DNA from: Arthrobacter sp. H-02-3
Lineage (GTDB): Bacteria > Actinomycetota > Actinomycetes > Actinomycetales > Micrococcaceae
Length of the DNA: 64,000 bases
NCBI RefSeq assembly: GCF_003097355.1
Contig: NZ_PYUI01000003.1
Coordinates: forward strand, 62,001-126,000
Direction of reading: 5' to 3'
Both the position numbers and the translations under genes were made by a program. Below the pieces are notes generated by a model. It did not search any database. It saw only the letters and a program-made list of their open reading frames with translations, and was not told the DNA's origin. How positions within the stretch are numbered: the stretch's first letter is position 1; each line of letters begins with the position of its first letter. Below are positions 41,621 through 52,518 of this stretch, piece by piece.

Positions 41621-42931
41621 TCAGCCCAGGCTGCAGTACCCGAGCAGCGCGGCCGTGCCCATGCCGCCGGCGATGCTGATCATGGCCAGGGCGAGCTGGC
41701 CGGGCTCCCTGGACCTGCGGGCCTGTGCCAGCAGCCTGGTCACCAGCACCGCGCCCGAAGCTCCGTAGGCGTGCCCGAGCGCCAGGGCACCGCCGTCGAG
41801 GTTCGCGCGATCCGGGTCGATCCCCAACTGATCCAGGCACGCGAGCGTCTGGGAGGCGAATGCCTCGTTGAATTCGACCAGGCCCAGGTCTTTAGACGTG
41901 AGGCCGTGGGCGGCCAGGAGCCGCACGGCCGCCGCGGCCGCCCCGATGCCTAGCAGGTGCGGCGCCACCCCGGCAGTGTCGGTTCCCAGCATCAGGAGTC
42001 CGTCGGCGGCGCCCAGCTGCCGGGCCCGTTCCACGGAGGTAATGATGACAGCGGCCGCGCCGTCCGCGTCGAAGCAGGAGTTCCCGGCCGTGACCGTGCC
42101 GCCGGCAGCGAACACGGGCGGGAAGCGGGCCATCAGGGCCGGCCCAAGGCTGGGCCTCGGACCGTCGTCGGCGGCCACGGCGGCCCCGCACTGCGCGGCG
42201 AGCGGCACGAGTTCGCCGTCGAACCGCCCGGCGGCGGCGGCGGCCAGGGCACGGCGGTGGCTGCGGAGCGCGAAAGCGTCCTGGCGGTCCCGGCTGATGC
42301 CGTAGCCGGCGGCAACGTTCTCGGCCGCCACCCCCATGTCCGGGTCGCCGAGGCTGAGCGGGGCGAACTGGGCCCTGCTGTAGTAGTCTGCGCTGCCGTC
42401 CTCGTTGCGGTGCGCCCGGAGCGGGGCCGTGCTGATGCTCTCCACGCCGCCGGCGAGGTAGACGCCGCCGCCGCCCGCGGCGACGAGCCGGGAGGCCAGC
42501 ACGATGGCGTCCAGCCCGGAGCCGCACTGCCGGTCCACCGTGACGCCGGGCACCGTGACGGGCAGGCCGGCCTCCAGTGCGGCGAGCCGGGCCACGTTCC
42601 CGCCGCCGCCCACGGCGTTGCCGATCACCACGTCGGTGACGGAGTCCGGGGTGAGGCCCGCACCGGCGTCGGAGAGCAGGGTGCGCAGCACCGGGGCCAG
42701 GAGCTCGTGGGCGCGCAGTTTCTTCAGGGTGCCGTTGGCCCGGCAAAGCGGCGTCCGCCGTGCGGCGATGATCACCGGCTGCCGGTCCTCCGGCAACAGC
42801 CCCGGGAGGGGCGGCCAGCCTGAAGCACGCCGGCCGGAAGCCGGCCCGCCTCCCAACGGACCGCCTCCCAACGGACCGCCTCCCAACGGACCGCCTCCCA
42901 ACGGCCGGGGCGACGTGCGTGGCTCAGCCAA
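41621..42931 (-). CDS. Thiolase family protein (acetyl-CoA acyltransferase)
   Basis: A 436-residue thiolase: nucleophile Cys136 in DRQCGSGLDA, NEAF motif, and GHAYGASGA histidine are kept. The second catalytic Cys (normally C-x-G-G-G-x-G) is replaced by Ser419 in SIAGGMGTA, so the general acid/base is missing. The N-terminus has a PLGGG repeat (four copies) not found in the family. Start is uncertain: TTG 42931 overlaps the ligase stop by eight bases. Probably co-transcribed with the acyl-CoA ligase; either a modified ketoacyl-CoA thiolase or a non-decarboxylating relative. Confidence 0.78.
   Translation of the reverse strand: MAEPRTSPRPLGGGPLGGGPLGGGPLGGGPASGRRASGWPPLPGLLPEDRQPVIIAARRTPLCRANGTLKKLRAHELLAPVLRTLLSDAGAGLTPDSVTDVVIGNAVGGGGNVARLAALEAGLPVTVPGVTVDRQCGSGLDAIVLASRLVAAGGGGVYLAGGVESISTAPLRAHRNEDGSADYYSRAQFAPLSLGDPDMGVAAENVAAGYGISRDRQDAFALRSHRRALAAAAAGRFDGELVPLAAQCGAAVAADDGPRPSLGPALMARFPPVFAAGGTVTAGNSCFDADGAAAVIITSVERARQLGAADGLLMLGTDTAGVAPHLLGIGAAAAAVRLLAAHGLTSKDLGLVEFNEAFASQTLACLDQLGIDPDRANLDGGALALGHAYGASGAVLVTRLLAQARRSREPGQLALAMISIAGGMGTAALLGYCSLG
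42849..42908 (-). repeat. 15-bp in-frame minisatellite in the thiolase 5' end
   Basis: Four tandem copies of a 15-bp unit (42849, 42864, 42879, 42894; last one diverging at its end) encode PLGGG repeats. Copy number could vary between strains. Confidence 0.9.
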
Positions 42932-44336
42932 GGCGCCGGATCCGGGGATCGTTCCGGTCCACCCAGTCGAGCAGCAGCTGACGGCTGATCTTGCCCCGGT
43001 CGGTCAGGGGCAGCTCGGCCAGCGCGAAGTATTCGAGGGGGCGCTTGTTGCGTGCCAGCACGTCCTCAATGCCCGCCTTCAGCTGGGTGGCGGTGACCGC
43101 CCCGTGCGAGGGCACCACGGCGGCCACCACGCGCTGGCCCCGAAGGTCGTCGGCCATGCCGGCCGCCACGGCCGCCGCGACGCCCGGGACGGACGCCAGC
43201 GCCATTTCGACTTCGTGCGGGTAGACGTTCGTGCCGGCGGTGATGATCATGTCGGAGCGTCGGCCCAGCATGTGCAGGGTGCCGCCAGAGACGTATCCCT
43301 GGTCCCCGACGGTGTACCAGCCGTCGAAACACCTCAGGGCGTGCCCGTCGTCGCCCCACAGGTAGCCGTTGCTGACCATGCCGCTGCGGACGCAGATGTT
43401 GCCGTCACCGCCGTCCGGGAGTTCGGCCCCCCGGTCGTCCAGGATGCGGATATCGACGCCGGGAAAGGGTTTCCCGATCCCGGTGCCGCCCGGCTCCACG
43501 GCCTCGCCCGGGCGCAGGCCGGCGCCCGAAACGAAGCTGAGCTCGGAGGCGCCGTAGTACTCGAAGATGGTGGCGTTGGGTGCCCAGCGCCTCGCTGCTT
43601 CCAGCGTCCGGGCGTCCAGCTTGGAGCCGGCGCAGACGATGCTGCGGATGCCGGAGGCGTCGACCCCGCCGGCCAGGCCGCGTTCACTAAGCAGCCGGAG
43701 CATGGTGGGGACCAGGACCAGCCGGGTGATGCCGTCGTGGCTGACGGCCGCATGGGCGGCGCCGACGTCGAAGTGCTCAAGCGTGTGGAACTCCGCACCG
43801 GCGTAGAGGCATTCGGCGAGGGCGTAGAGGTTCAGGCTCGCCGCGAGCGGGCCGGGGGCCAGGGTCTTGTCGTCCCGGGTCAGGCCGAAGAATTCAATGG
43901 ACGCGTCGAACGATTCCTGCCAGGACCGCCGGGAGCGGGTAAACGCCTTAGGCACCGAGGTGGTCCCGGAGGTCAGACCGATCAGGAACGAGGTGACCGG
44001 AGCCCCGTCAACTAGCTCGGCTCCCAGTCCAGCGCCGGACTCATCCCCCGGAACCGGTGTCTGCGCGATGCGGGCGGTAATCGCGTCCTGCAGCTGCTGC
44101 GGCCAGGCCGGGTCCAGCACGGCGCACTGGCGCTGACCGGCGACGGCAGCGGCGAACGCGACGGCGAAGCGGGTTGAGTTGAGTTCGGACAAGACGGTGA
44201 TGGCCGGCGCCGCGGGGACCCGCGCCGCGGCCTGGTCCCGCAGACCGGACCAGCTGAGGTGCGTCCCGGCCACGACGACGGCAGTTTCGTCGGGACGGTC
44301 ATCGGCCCAGCGCTGGAGTCTGTCGAGAAAAGGCAT
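42924..44336 (-). CDS. AMP-dependent acyl-CoA synthetase/ligase
   Basis: Adenylate-forming ligase of 470 residues that activates a carboxylic acid to its CoA thioester. A-motifs are seen: P-loop LTSGTTSVPKAF (about 120), YYGASE (about 258), and the hinge and C-terminal motifs GRRSDMI and RGKISR with the catalytic Lys. At 470 residues it is shorter than most acyl-CoA synthetases, with a reduced N-terminal domain. The substrate acid is unknown. It precedes the thiolase gene in an apparent two-gene operon. Confidence 0.85.
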   Translation of the reverse strand: MPFLDRLQRWADDRPDETAVVVAGTHLSWSGLRDQAAARVPAAPAITVLSELNSTRFAVAFAAAVAGQRQCAVLDPAWPQQLQDAITARIAQTPVPGDESGAGLGAELVDGAPVTSFLIGLTSGTTSVPKAFTRSRRSWQESFDASIEFFGLTRDDKTLAPGPLAASLNLYALAECLYAGAEFHTLEHFDVGAAHAAVSHDGITRLVLVPTMLRLLSERGLAGGVDASGIRSIVCAGSKLDARTLEAARRWAPNATIFEYYGASELSFVSGAGLRPGEAVEPGGTGIGKPFPGVDIRILDDRGAELPDGGDGNICVRSGMVSNGYLWGDDGHALRCFDGWYTVGDQGYVSGGTLHMLGRRSDMIITAGTNVYPHEVEMALASVPGVAAAVAAGMADDLRGQRVVAAVVPSHGAVTATQLKAGIEDVLARNKRPLEYFALAELPLTDRGKISRQLLLDWVDRNDPRIRRLG

Positions 44337-44395
44337 CGCACCAACTTTACCGTTGCCGGCCGCCGCCGCCCCTTTGTGCGGGATATTGTGACTCC

Positions 44396-45283
44396 ATGAG
44401 CTTCAATGACAACGCCCCGCTGGATCCCTCACAGGTCCAGGATCGACGAGGGATGGGCCGCGGCCCCATGATCGGCGGCGGGATCGGCGGTGGCATCATC
44501 CTGCTGCTGGCCGCACTGTTCGGCATCAACCCCCAGCTTCTCGAGGGACTGGCCGGCACCACCCAGGACCCCCAGTCGCAGAGTCAGGGCTCTGCGCCCG
44601 CCTGCCGGACCGGGGCCGACGCCGACACGCGCCTCGACTGCAGGATCACGGGCACCGTCAACAGCTTGAACGCCTTCTGGCCGGCCTATCTGGCCCAGTA
44701 CAACACCAAATACCCGCGTCCCAAGGCCGTGATCTTCACCGGCGGGACCAACACCGGCTGCGGGGCCGCGACCACCGAGGTAGGACCGTTCTACTGCCCC
44801 GTCGACACCACGGCGTACTTCGATCCCGGCTTCTTCCAGGAACTCGTGGACCGGTTCGGCTCCTCCGGCGGGCCGCTGGCACAGGAATATGTGGTTGCCC
44901 ACGAGTTCGGGCACCACGTCCAGAACCTGCTCGGCAACCTCGACCGCGCGCAACAGGATCCGCAGGGCCCCGCTTCCGGGGGTGTCCGGGTGGAGCTCCA
45001 GGCCGACTGCTACGCAGGGCTGTGGGCACATTATGCAACCACCCAGCCGGACCCCAAGACCGGCCAGCCATATCTCGAACCGCTCACGGACAAGGATCTC
45101 CAGGATGCCTTGTCGGCCGCCTCGGCCGTGGGTGACGACCGCATCCAGAAAGCCGCCACAGGCCGCGTCTCACCCGAAGCGTGGACCCACGGGTCCAGTG
45201 CACAGCGGCAGAAGTGGTTCTACCAGGGCTATACGACCGGGGACATCAACAAGTGCGACACCTTTGCGGTGGCAACACCCTGA
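44396..45283 (+). CDS. YpfJ-like neutral zinc metallopeptidase
   Basis: Membrane-anchored zinc peptidase of the YpfJ family, 295 residues. A Gly-rich anchor helix (about 25-47) is followed by a Cys-containing extracytoplasmic domain and the active site HEFGHH in YVVAHEFGHHVQNLLG, with a downstream acidic ligand region VELQADCYAGLWAHY. TATTGT (44384-44389) is six bases before the ATG with no ribosome site, so probably leaderless. Substrate unknown. Confidence 0.88.
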   Translation: MSFNDNAPLDPSQVQDRRGMGRGPMIGGGIGGGIILLLAALFGINPQLLEGLAGTTQDPQSQSQGSAPACRTGADADTRLDCRITGTVNSLNAFWPAYLAQYNTKYPRPKAVIFTGGTNTGCGAATTEVGPFYCPVDTTAYFDPGFFQELVDRFGSSGGPLAQEYVVAHEFGHHVQNLLGNLDRAQQDPQGPASGGVRVELQADCYAGLWAHYATTQPDPKTGQPYLEPLTDKDLQDALSAASAVGDDRIQKAATGRVSPEAWTHGSSAQRQKWFYQGYTTGDINKCDTFAVATP

Positions 45284-45314
45284 CCCCTAAGGCTGGACCT
45301 CACCGGCCCGGAGT

Positions 45315-45947
45315 TCACTGGCCCCGCGTTCGCCGGGCCGGGATCTCAACGTAGCTCAGGAATCCGGCGTGGCCCACGTGCCGGTGCTTCGGATGCCATA
45401 CCGGCCGGTAAAGATGCCCGAAGGGGTCGGTCACCCGGACCGTGTCCAGCTGCTCGTTCCCGGCCAGGAGGCGGTCGACGTCGGCCAGTTCGTTGCGCCG
45501 CGTCGACAGCCCGTCGATTTCCAGGCCCCAGAGCCCCAGCTCAGCGTCCGTCCCGCGTTCCAGCTGCAGCGTCTCAAACAGTCCGGCCACGAGTTCGGTC
45601 AGCCCGACGGCGTCCGCTCGCTGCAGCCGGTGCTTTTCGGGGTGCACCTCGCGGGCGTCGGCCAGCGCCTGCCGCAGCCAGTGGAATTCCACGGGTCCCA
45701 GAGGCGGCCCCATCTGCAGGTGGCGGTTCTGGTCCAGCTCGAGCCGGTAGGAGGTGGCGTTGCGGTCGATGATGCACGGGGCCTCGCCGACATACTCGAG
45801 GTCCGCCAGCAGGTCTTCCCTGGAACGGTAATAGTCGAACTCGCCGCTGTCCTCGACGACGACAAAGTCACCGGCGGCGCCGGACGGCCCCGGCGCCGCG
45901 CCGGCCGCGCCGCCCGTTTCCGGCCACGGTGCTGGTGTGGCATCCAT
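45315..45947 (-). CDS. Hypothetical protein
   Basis: A 210-residue soluble, acidic protein that I do not recognise. The first 28 residues are Pro/Ala/Gly-rich, followed by a mixed alpha/beta region with many Trp, His and Tyr. It is real by codon bias and by the near-perfect AGGAGG ribosome site seven bases before the ATG. It converges with the zinc peptidase gene; no partner gene is evident. Confidence 0.75.
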   Translation of the reverse strand: MDATPAPWPETGGAAGAAPGPSGAAGDFVVVEDSGEFDYYRSREDLLADLEYVGEAPCIIDRNATSYRLELDQNRHLQMGPPLGPVEFHWLRQALADAREVHPEKHRLQRADAVGLTELVAGLFETLQLERGTDAELGLWGLEIDGLSTRRNELADVDRLLAGNEQLDTVRVTDPFGHLYRPVWHPKHRHVGHAGFLSYVEIPARRTRGQ

Positions 45948-46058
45948 TCCGGTTCGCCTCCTGTTGACACTATGCCCGGTCCGCGGCCAGGGTGCCGCGG
46001 CGGACTCGTTGCCTTCATCAGATCACTGACCGGGCCGAAAGGGAACGCGCAGGCTTAA

Positions 46059-46099
46059 ATGACGCCGGCCCCGCCTCAGTGAGGCGGGGCCGGCGTCAT
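46059..46099. terminator. Perfect 20-bp inverted repeat after the suf operon
   Basis: Arms 46059-46078 and 46080-46099 are perfectly complementary around one central base. It lies between the hypothetical gene and the sufT stop (46170); minus-strand transcripts from suf would end here. A second weaker stem follows the sufT stop. Confidence 0.75.
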
Positions 46100-46169
46100 C
46101 GTAATTAGGGGTCTCCGCCGCCGGGGGTTCCCTGGCCGAGCGAAGCGAGGCTAGGGAAGCGGTGGGGTC

Positions 46170-46502
46170 CTAGATGTTGAAGCCCAGGGCGCGCATCTGG
46201 TCCCGTCCGTCTTCGGTGATCCGTTCCGGGCCCCACGGCGGCATCCAAACCCAGTTGAGGCGCCAGTCGTCGACGATCCCGTCCAGGGCCTTGCCGACCT
46301 GCTCTTCGATGACATCGGTGAGCGGGCAGGCGGCCGTGGTGAGAGTCATGTCGATCAGGAGGGCGCCGTCGTCGTCTGAGTACTTCAGGCCGTAGAGCAG
46401 GCCCAGATCAACGATGTTGACCCCGAGTTCCGGGTCAATCACATCCTTGAGTGCCTCTTCGACGTCCTCGAGGCCCGTGCGGGCCACATTGAGTTCAGTC
46501 AT
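46170..46502 (-). CDS. sufT: SufT / PaaD-like Fe-S cluster assembly protein
   Basis: DUF59/MIP18-type protein of 110 residues for Fe-S cluster maturation. Core: DVIDPELGVNIVDLGLLY, then TTAACPLTDVIEEQV with the conserved Cys. The ATG has AGGACTT upstream. It is the last gene of the suf operon, 13 bases after sufC, matching the position of Rv1466 in mycobacteria (memory). Confidence 0.9.
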   Translation of the reverse strand: MTELNVARTGLEDVEEALKDVIDPELGVNIVDLGLLYGLKYSDDDGALLIDMTLTTAACPLTDVIEEQVGKALDGIVDDWRLNWVWMPPWGPERITEDGRDQMRALGFNI

Positions 46503-46515
46503 GGTGAAGTCCTAA

Positions 46516-47313
46516 CTAGGCCTGTGCTGCAGCGTCTGCGGCAGCGATCGTGGCTGCTCCGGCGCCCGTGGCGTAGCGGTCGTAGCCTTCTTCTTCAAGG
46601 CGGTCGGCGAGCTCCGGGCCGCCCTCTTCGACAACCTGGCCGTCAACGAACACGTGCACGAAGTCCGGCTTGATGTAGCGCAGGATCCGGGTGTAGTGCG
46701 TGATGAGCAGGGTGCCCATGTTGCCTTCCGCGTGGGCGCGGTTGACGCCCTCGGAGACAACCTTCAGTGCGTCGACGTCGAGGCCGGAGTCGGTCTCGTC
46801 GAGGATCGCGAACTTCGGCTTGAACAGTTCGAGCTGCAGGATCTCGACGCGCTTCTTCTCGCCGCCGGAGAAGCCCTCGTTGACGTTGCGCTGGGTGAAG
46901 TCGGCGTCGATGCGCAGCTGCGCCATGGCAGCCTTGACGTCCTTCGTCCAGGTGCGGAGCTTCGGGGCCTCGCCGTCGATGGCGGTCTTGGCGGTGCGCA
47001 GGAAGTTCGTCATGCTCACGCCGGGAACCTCGACGGGGTACTGCATGGCCAGGAACAGGCCGGCCCGGGCGCGCTCGTCAACGCTCATCGCGAGGACGTC
47101 TTCGCCGTCGAGCGTGATGGTACCCGAGGTGACGTTGTAGCGCGGGTGGCCGGCGATGGTGGACGCCAGGGTGGACTTGCCGGAACCGTTCGGACCCATG
47201 ATGGCGTGTGTTTCGCCGGTCCGGATGGTCAGGCTGACGCCCTTCAGGATTTCCTTGGTGCCCTGCTCGGTGTCAATGCTGACGTGCAGGTCCTTGATCT
47301 CAAGAGTAGACAT
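46516..47313 (-). CDS. sufC: Fe-S cluster assembly ATPase SufC
   Basis: ABC-type ATPase (265 residues) of the SufBCD scaffold: Walker A GPNGSGKST, signature FSGGEKKRVEILQL, Walker B AILDETDSGLDVD, switch His in ITHYTR. The ATG at 47313 begins MSTLEIKDLHVSI; the longer open frame to 47421 is intergenic. It lies 82 bases after the Rieske gene. Member of the sufR-B-D-(Rieske)-C-T operon. Confidence 0.95.
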   Translation of the reverse strand: MSTLEIKDLHVSIDTEQGTKEILKGVSLTIRTGETHAIMGPNGSGKSTLASTIAGHPRYNVTSGTITLDGEDVLAMSVDERARAGLFLAMQYPVEVPGVSMTNFLRTAKTAIDGEAPKLRTWTKDVKAAMAQLRIDADFTQRNVNEGFSGGEKKRVEILQLELFKPKFAILDETDSGLDVDALKVVSEGVNRAHAEGNMGTLLITHYTRILRYIKPDFVHVFVDGQVVEEGGPELADRLEEEGYDRYATGAGAATIAAADAAAQA

Positions 47314-47395
47314 GTGCCTTGTTCTCCTCTGCACGGTGCCCTCCGGCACTGTGCGTTTTCTTGTCGATAAGTTGTGGTGCGCTAGCTGCCGGAGG

Positions 47396-47755
47396 CTAGC
47401 TGAAGTTCGGGGCCTCGGCACCGTTCAGGACGTTGGTGAAGTCCACATAGACCTCGTCATCCAGGACGGTCACGGCAAAGACGGGGACAGGATCGTAGGC
47501 CGGCAGCTGGAGCGGCTCACCGCTGCGCAGGTCGAACTGGGAACCGTGGCCCCAGCACTCGATCTTGCAGCCTTCCACCTCACCTTCGGAAAGGGAGATG
47601 TCCGCGTGCGAGCAGGTGTCGCCGATGGCGTGGATCTCGCCCATCGAGTCCTTCACGATGGCAACGGGGTAGTCGTCGATCAGGATCCGCAGTGCCTGCT
47701 TGACCTCGATCTCGCTGGCGTTGCAGACAAGCTCGCCCTTTGGCTGTTCAGTCAT
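47396..47755 (-). CDS. Rieske [2Fe-2S] ferredoxin-like protein in the suf operon
   Basis: A 119-residue Rieske protein: first ligand pair C-x-H in TCSHADI, second C-x2-H in ECWGHGSQF. Annotated in relatives as the ferredoxin subunit of a non-heme iron oxygenase, but its location between sufD and sufC points to electron transfer in cluster assembly or repair (inference). Spacing: 26 bases after sufD. Confidence 0.88.
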   Translation of the reverse strand: MTEQPKGELVCNASEIEVKQALRILIDDYPVAIVKDSMGEIHAIGDTCSHADISLSEGEVEGCKIECWGHGSQFDLRSGEPLQLPAYDPVPVFAVTVLDDEVYVDFTNVLNGAEAPNFS

Positions 47756-47781
47756 TGATCTTCCCTGTGCTGCTGTGCTGG

Positions 47782-49067
47782 CTAATGATTCGTTGCCGCG
47801 AGTTCGCGCTCGACAGCGTCCGTCAGGCGCTCTTCGATGGCAGGAACCTTGATCTGCTGGATGATCTCGTTCAGGAAGCCGCGGACCACCAGACGGCGGG
47901 CCACCTCTTCCGGAATGCCGCGGGCCATCAGGTAGAACAGGTGCTGGTCGTCGAACCGTCCGGTGGCGCTGGCGTGGCCGGCGCCGGCGATCAGGCCGGT
48001 CTCGATCTCAAGGTTGGGCACGGAGTCCGCGCGGGCGCCGTCGGTCAGGACCAGGTTGCGGTTGGCCTCGTAGGTGTCGGTGCCTTCTGCCTCCTTGCGG
48101 ATCAGAACGTCACCAACCCACACGGTGTGCGCATTGCGGCCCTGTAGGGCACCCTTGTACAGGACGTTGGACTTGCAGTTGGGCACGGAGTGGTCCACGA
48201 ACAGGCGCTGCTCGAGGTGCTGGCCGGCGTCGGCGAAGTACAGGCCGAACAGTTCCACTTCTGCGCCCGGAGCGGTGAAGCGTGCCGACGGCGTGACGCG
48301 CACGAGGTCGCCGCCGAGGCTGACGACGATGTGCTTGAACTTGGCGTCCCGGCCGAGCTTGGCCTGCTGGGAGGAGGCGTGCACGGCGTCGTCGTTCCAT
48401 TCCTGGAGTGAGATGACGGTGAGCTGCGCGCCGTCCCCGACGACGATCTCGATGTTTTCCGAGACGACGGCGGTGCCCTGGTGGTCCAGGACTACGACGG
48501 CTTTGGAGAACTTTTCGGCGACGATTACGACGTGCTGCGCGGAGGCCTCGGTGCCCTGGCCGGTCAGCAGGACGCTGACCTCGCCGTCGACCTGGACCTC
48601 GGCGGGAACCGTGATGACGGTGGCCTCGGTGAAGTTCTCCCAGGCGTTCGCGGACACACGGTCCTCGGGGATGGCGGCGGAGCCGATCCGGCGGTCGTCG
48701 CGGCCGACGGTTTCCACGGTGACGCTGTCCGGGGCGGTCACGCTCACGGACGGGGCGGCGCCGTTGAGGACCTCGGTGTGCAGGCCGCGGAGGCGCTTGA
48801 GCGGGGTGAACCGCCAGTCCTCTTCCATGCCGGTCAGCGGCTTGAAGTCAGCCAGCTTGTAGGAGGTCAGCCGGCCGGCGCGTGAGCTGTCCGGAATGCC
48901 GACGCCGCCACCGTGGGAGTGGCGCTTGACGGCCTCGCCGGCCAGCGGCGCCTTGGACTCCGCGGCGTTCAGCGGTGAGAGGCTCTCGCCTTCCTCGGTG
49001 AAACCGTTGATGAACGGCTGGGCTGACGGCGCGCCGATGCGGGCCTTTTCAGTAGTGATGTCAGTCA

Positions 49068-49068
<1 letters not shown>
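47782..49068 (-). CDS. sufD: Fe-S cluster assembly protein SufD
   Basis: Beta-helical scaffold subunit that pairs with SufB, 428 residues. Conserved landmarks are HLEQRLFVDHSVPNCKSNVLYKG-type residues (key VDH, C, and K), ENRNLVLTDGA-like NRNLVLTDGARADSVPNLEI, and GHASATGRFDDQHLFYLMARGI near the end. The N-terminal 90 residues are a variable extension. Its ATG shares one base with the sufB stop (TAATG). Confidence 0.93.
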
Positions 49069-50530
<1,462 letters not shown>

Positions 50531-50531
<1 letters not shown>

Positions 50532-51433
50532 CACGGCCTTTCTTGCAGATGGTTGGATACTTCATCCGGGGTACCCGGGGCTGCGGGACTGGAAGCCCCG
50601 ACGGCGGCCGGACGGCCCGTAGGTATGTGGGTGGTGCAGACGTGCCCGCCGCGCGCGAGAGTCGACAGCCGGCGCACATCGACGCCGACCAGCCGGGAGA
50701 ACACTTCGGTCTCCACATCGCAGAACACGGGGAACTGGGCCGCCAGGTGCTGGATGGGGCAGTGCCCCTGGCAGAGCTGGACGCTGGACAGGGCGGCCGG
50801 AAGCGGCGCCTTGGCTTCAATCGACTGTGCCGAGGCGACGAAACCGTCGCGGCTCAGCGCCTCGGAGAGGGCCCGGGCCCGGGCCGTGATGTCCGGTCCG
50901 GCCTGCTCGATCCCGGGCGCGTAGCGGCGTTCCATGTCGGCGAACCGTTCGACGGCGAACTGCCGCACCGCCTCGGGGCCGGCGGCCTCGCCCAGGCGGC
51001 GCAACGCCACGGTGGCGATGTCGAGGTAGTCGTTGCCAAGCGTCGACTGGCCCTGGGAGCTCAGGACATAGCGCCGGGCGGGACGTCCCGCGCCGGCACC
51101 GGCACGGGCAGCCCGCTTGACCTCAATCACGCCGCTGCGCGAGAGGTGGTCGAGGTGGCGGCGGACGGCGGCAGGGGTGAAGCCCAGGAGGTCGCCGAGT
51201 TCGGCGGCGCTGATGGGTCCATGCTCCAGCACGGCGTTGAGGACGCGGTCACGCGTGCGCTCTTCGGCGTCGTGGGTCTGGCCGCCGGCGCCCGCGGGAA
51301 CGGCGTCGGGAACCTCATCCGGGACGACGGCCACGTGCGCCCGGGCGGACCCGAGGCGAGCAGCGCCGCGGCCGGACCGGGTACCGGGCGCAGCAGCTCC
51401 AGACACAGCGGCTCCAGACACAGAGGGACTCAT
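50531..51433 (-). CDS. sufR: SufR-type Fe-S-sensing transcriptional repressor
   Basis: Winged-helix (ArsR/DeoR-like) regulator of about 300 residues: the N-terminal helix-turn-helix at [40 protein letters not shown] (abbreviated; key [12 protein letters not shown]). Candidate [4Fe-4S] ligands are the Cys residues in [17 protein letters not shown] and HVCTTH near the C-terminus. SufR represses the suf operon when it carries a cluster. ATG 51433 is chosen; GTG 51442 is an in-frame alternative. It heads the suf operon and is divergent from the ABC exporter. Confidence 0.9.
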
Positions 51434-51549
51434 GGAATACACAACACAATCATGTCGTAATTTACTCCGGCGATCCAGTAAGGCATGGCTTGCCTGCAGT
51501 TGGCGCCCGTTCCGGGGGAACGCCGTACTACATCGCGTAGAATGCTGTG

Positions 51550-52518
51550 GTGCGATCTCCCGAATCCCCCGTTCTGACCATCAGCGGGCTCGTCAAGGAT
51601 GTTGGTCCACTGCCCACCCTCGACGGCAAGATGCTGCGCGTGGTCAGCGGCCTTTCCCTCGTTGCCGAACGCGGCCAGGTAACAGCCCTGCTCGGCGCCA
51701 ACGGCGCCGGCAAGACCACCACCATCGAATGCGCCCAAGGGCTGCAGAAGCGGACCTCCGGCACCATCAGCCTGCTCGGCCAGGATCCGGACACTGCCGG
51801 AGCCGGCCTCCGTGCGCGCGTCGGTGTCATGCTGCAGGACGGCGGTCTCCCGCCGTCGGCCCGTCCCATCCCGCTGCTAAGGCACATTGCCGGCATGTAC
51901 CAGGATCCGTGGCCGGTGGATGAGCTCATTGCCCGCCTGGGGATCGATTCGTTCAGCCGCACCTCAGTGCGGCGCCTGTCCGGCGGCCAGAAGCAGCGCC
52001 TTGCCCTTGCGGCGGCGCTGGTCGGCAACCCGGAGGTCCTCTTCCTCGACGAGCCGAGCGCCGGCCTGGATCCGCAGTCCCGCCAGATGGTCTTCGATCT
52101 CATCGCCGAGCTGCGTAACAGCGGGATGGGAATCATCCTCACCACCCACCTGATGGACGACGCCCAGCGCCTGGCCGACTACGTCTACATCATCGACGCC
52201 GGACGGAACGTCGCTGAAGGCACCGTCGCCCAGCTCCTGCAGCATCAGCTGCCCGCCGGCGACGACGGGCAGCACATCCGCACCCTGCTGTTTGAGACCG
52301 AACCGGGCCTGGACTTCACCGGCGTGCTGACCGACGGCGTCGAGGTCACCGAGGCCCGGGCCGGCAGCTACGCGGTGACCGGCGCACTGACCCCGGCGGA
52401 CCTCGCGGCGATCACCGCGTGGTGGGCCGCGCGCGGGATCATGCCCAGCTCCTTGAGCCTTGAGGCACGCAGCCTCGAGGACGTCTTCCTGGACATCTCC
52501 GGAAGGGAGATCCGATGA
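51550..52518 (+). CDS. ABC-2 type exporter ATPase
   Basis: ATPase of 322 residues for a multidrug or heme/lipid-type exporter. Walker A GANGAGKTT, signature LSGGQKQRLALAAAL, Walker B LFLDEPSAGLD, switch His in LTTHLMDDA; the C-terminal region (about 225-322) is the extra domain of DrrA-like ATPases. GTG 51547 and 51550 are possible starts; TAGAAT (51538-51543) lies six bases before 51550, so a leaderless start there is preferred. Overlaps the permease gene by four bases. Confidence 0.85.
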   Translation: MRSPESPVLTISGLVKDVGPLPTLDGKMLRVVSGLSLVAERGQVTALLGANGAGKTTTIECAQGLQKRTSGTISLLGQDPDTAGAGLRARVGVMLQDGGLPPSARPIPLLRHIAGMYQDPWPVDELIARLGIDSFSRTSVRRLSGGQKQRLALAAALVGNPEVLFLDEPSAGLDPQSRQMVFDLIAELRNSGMGIILTTHLMDDAQRLADYVYIIDAGRNVAEGTVAQLLQHQLPAGDDGQHIRTLLFETEPGLDFTGVLTDGVEVTEARAGSYAVTGALTPADLAAITAWWAARGIMPSSLSLEARSLEDVFLDISGREIR

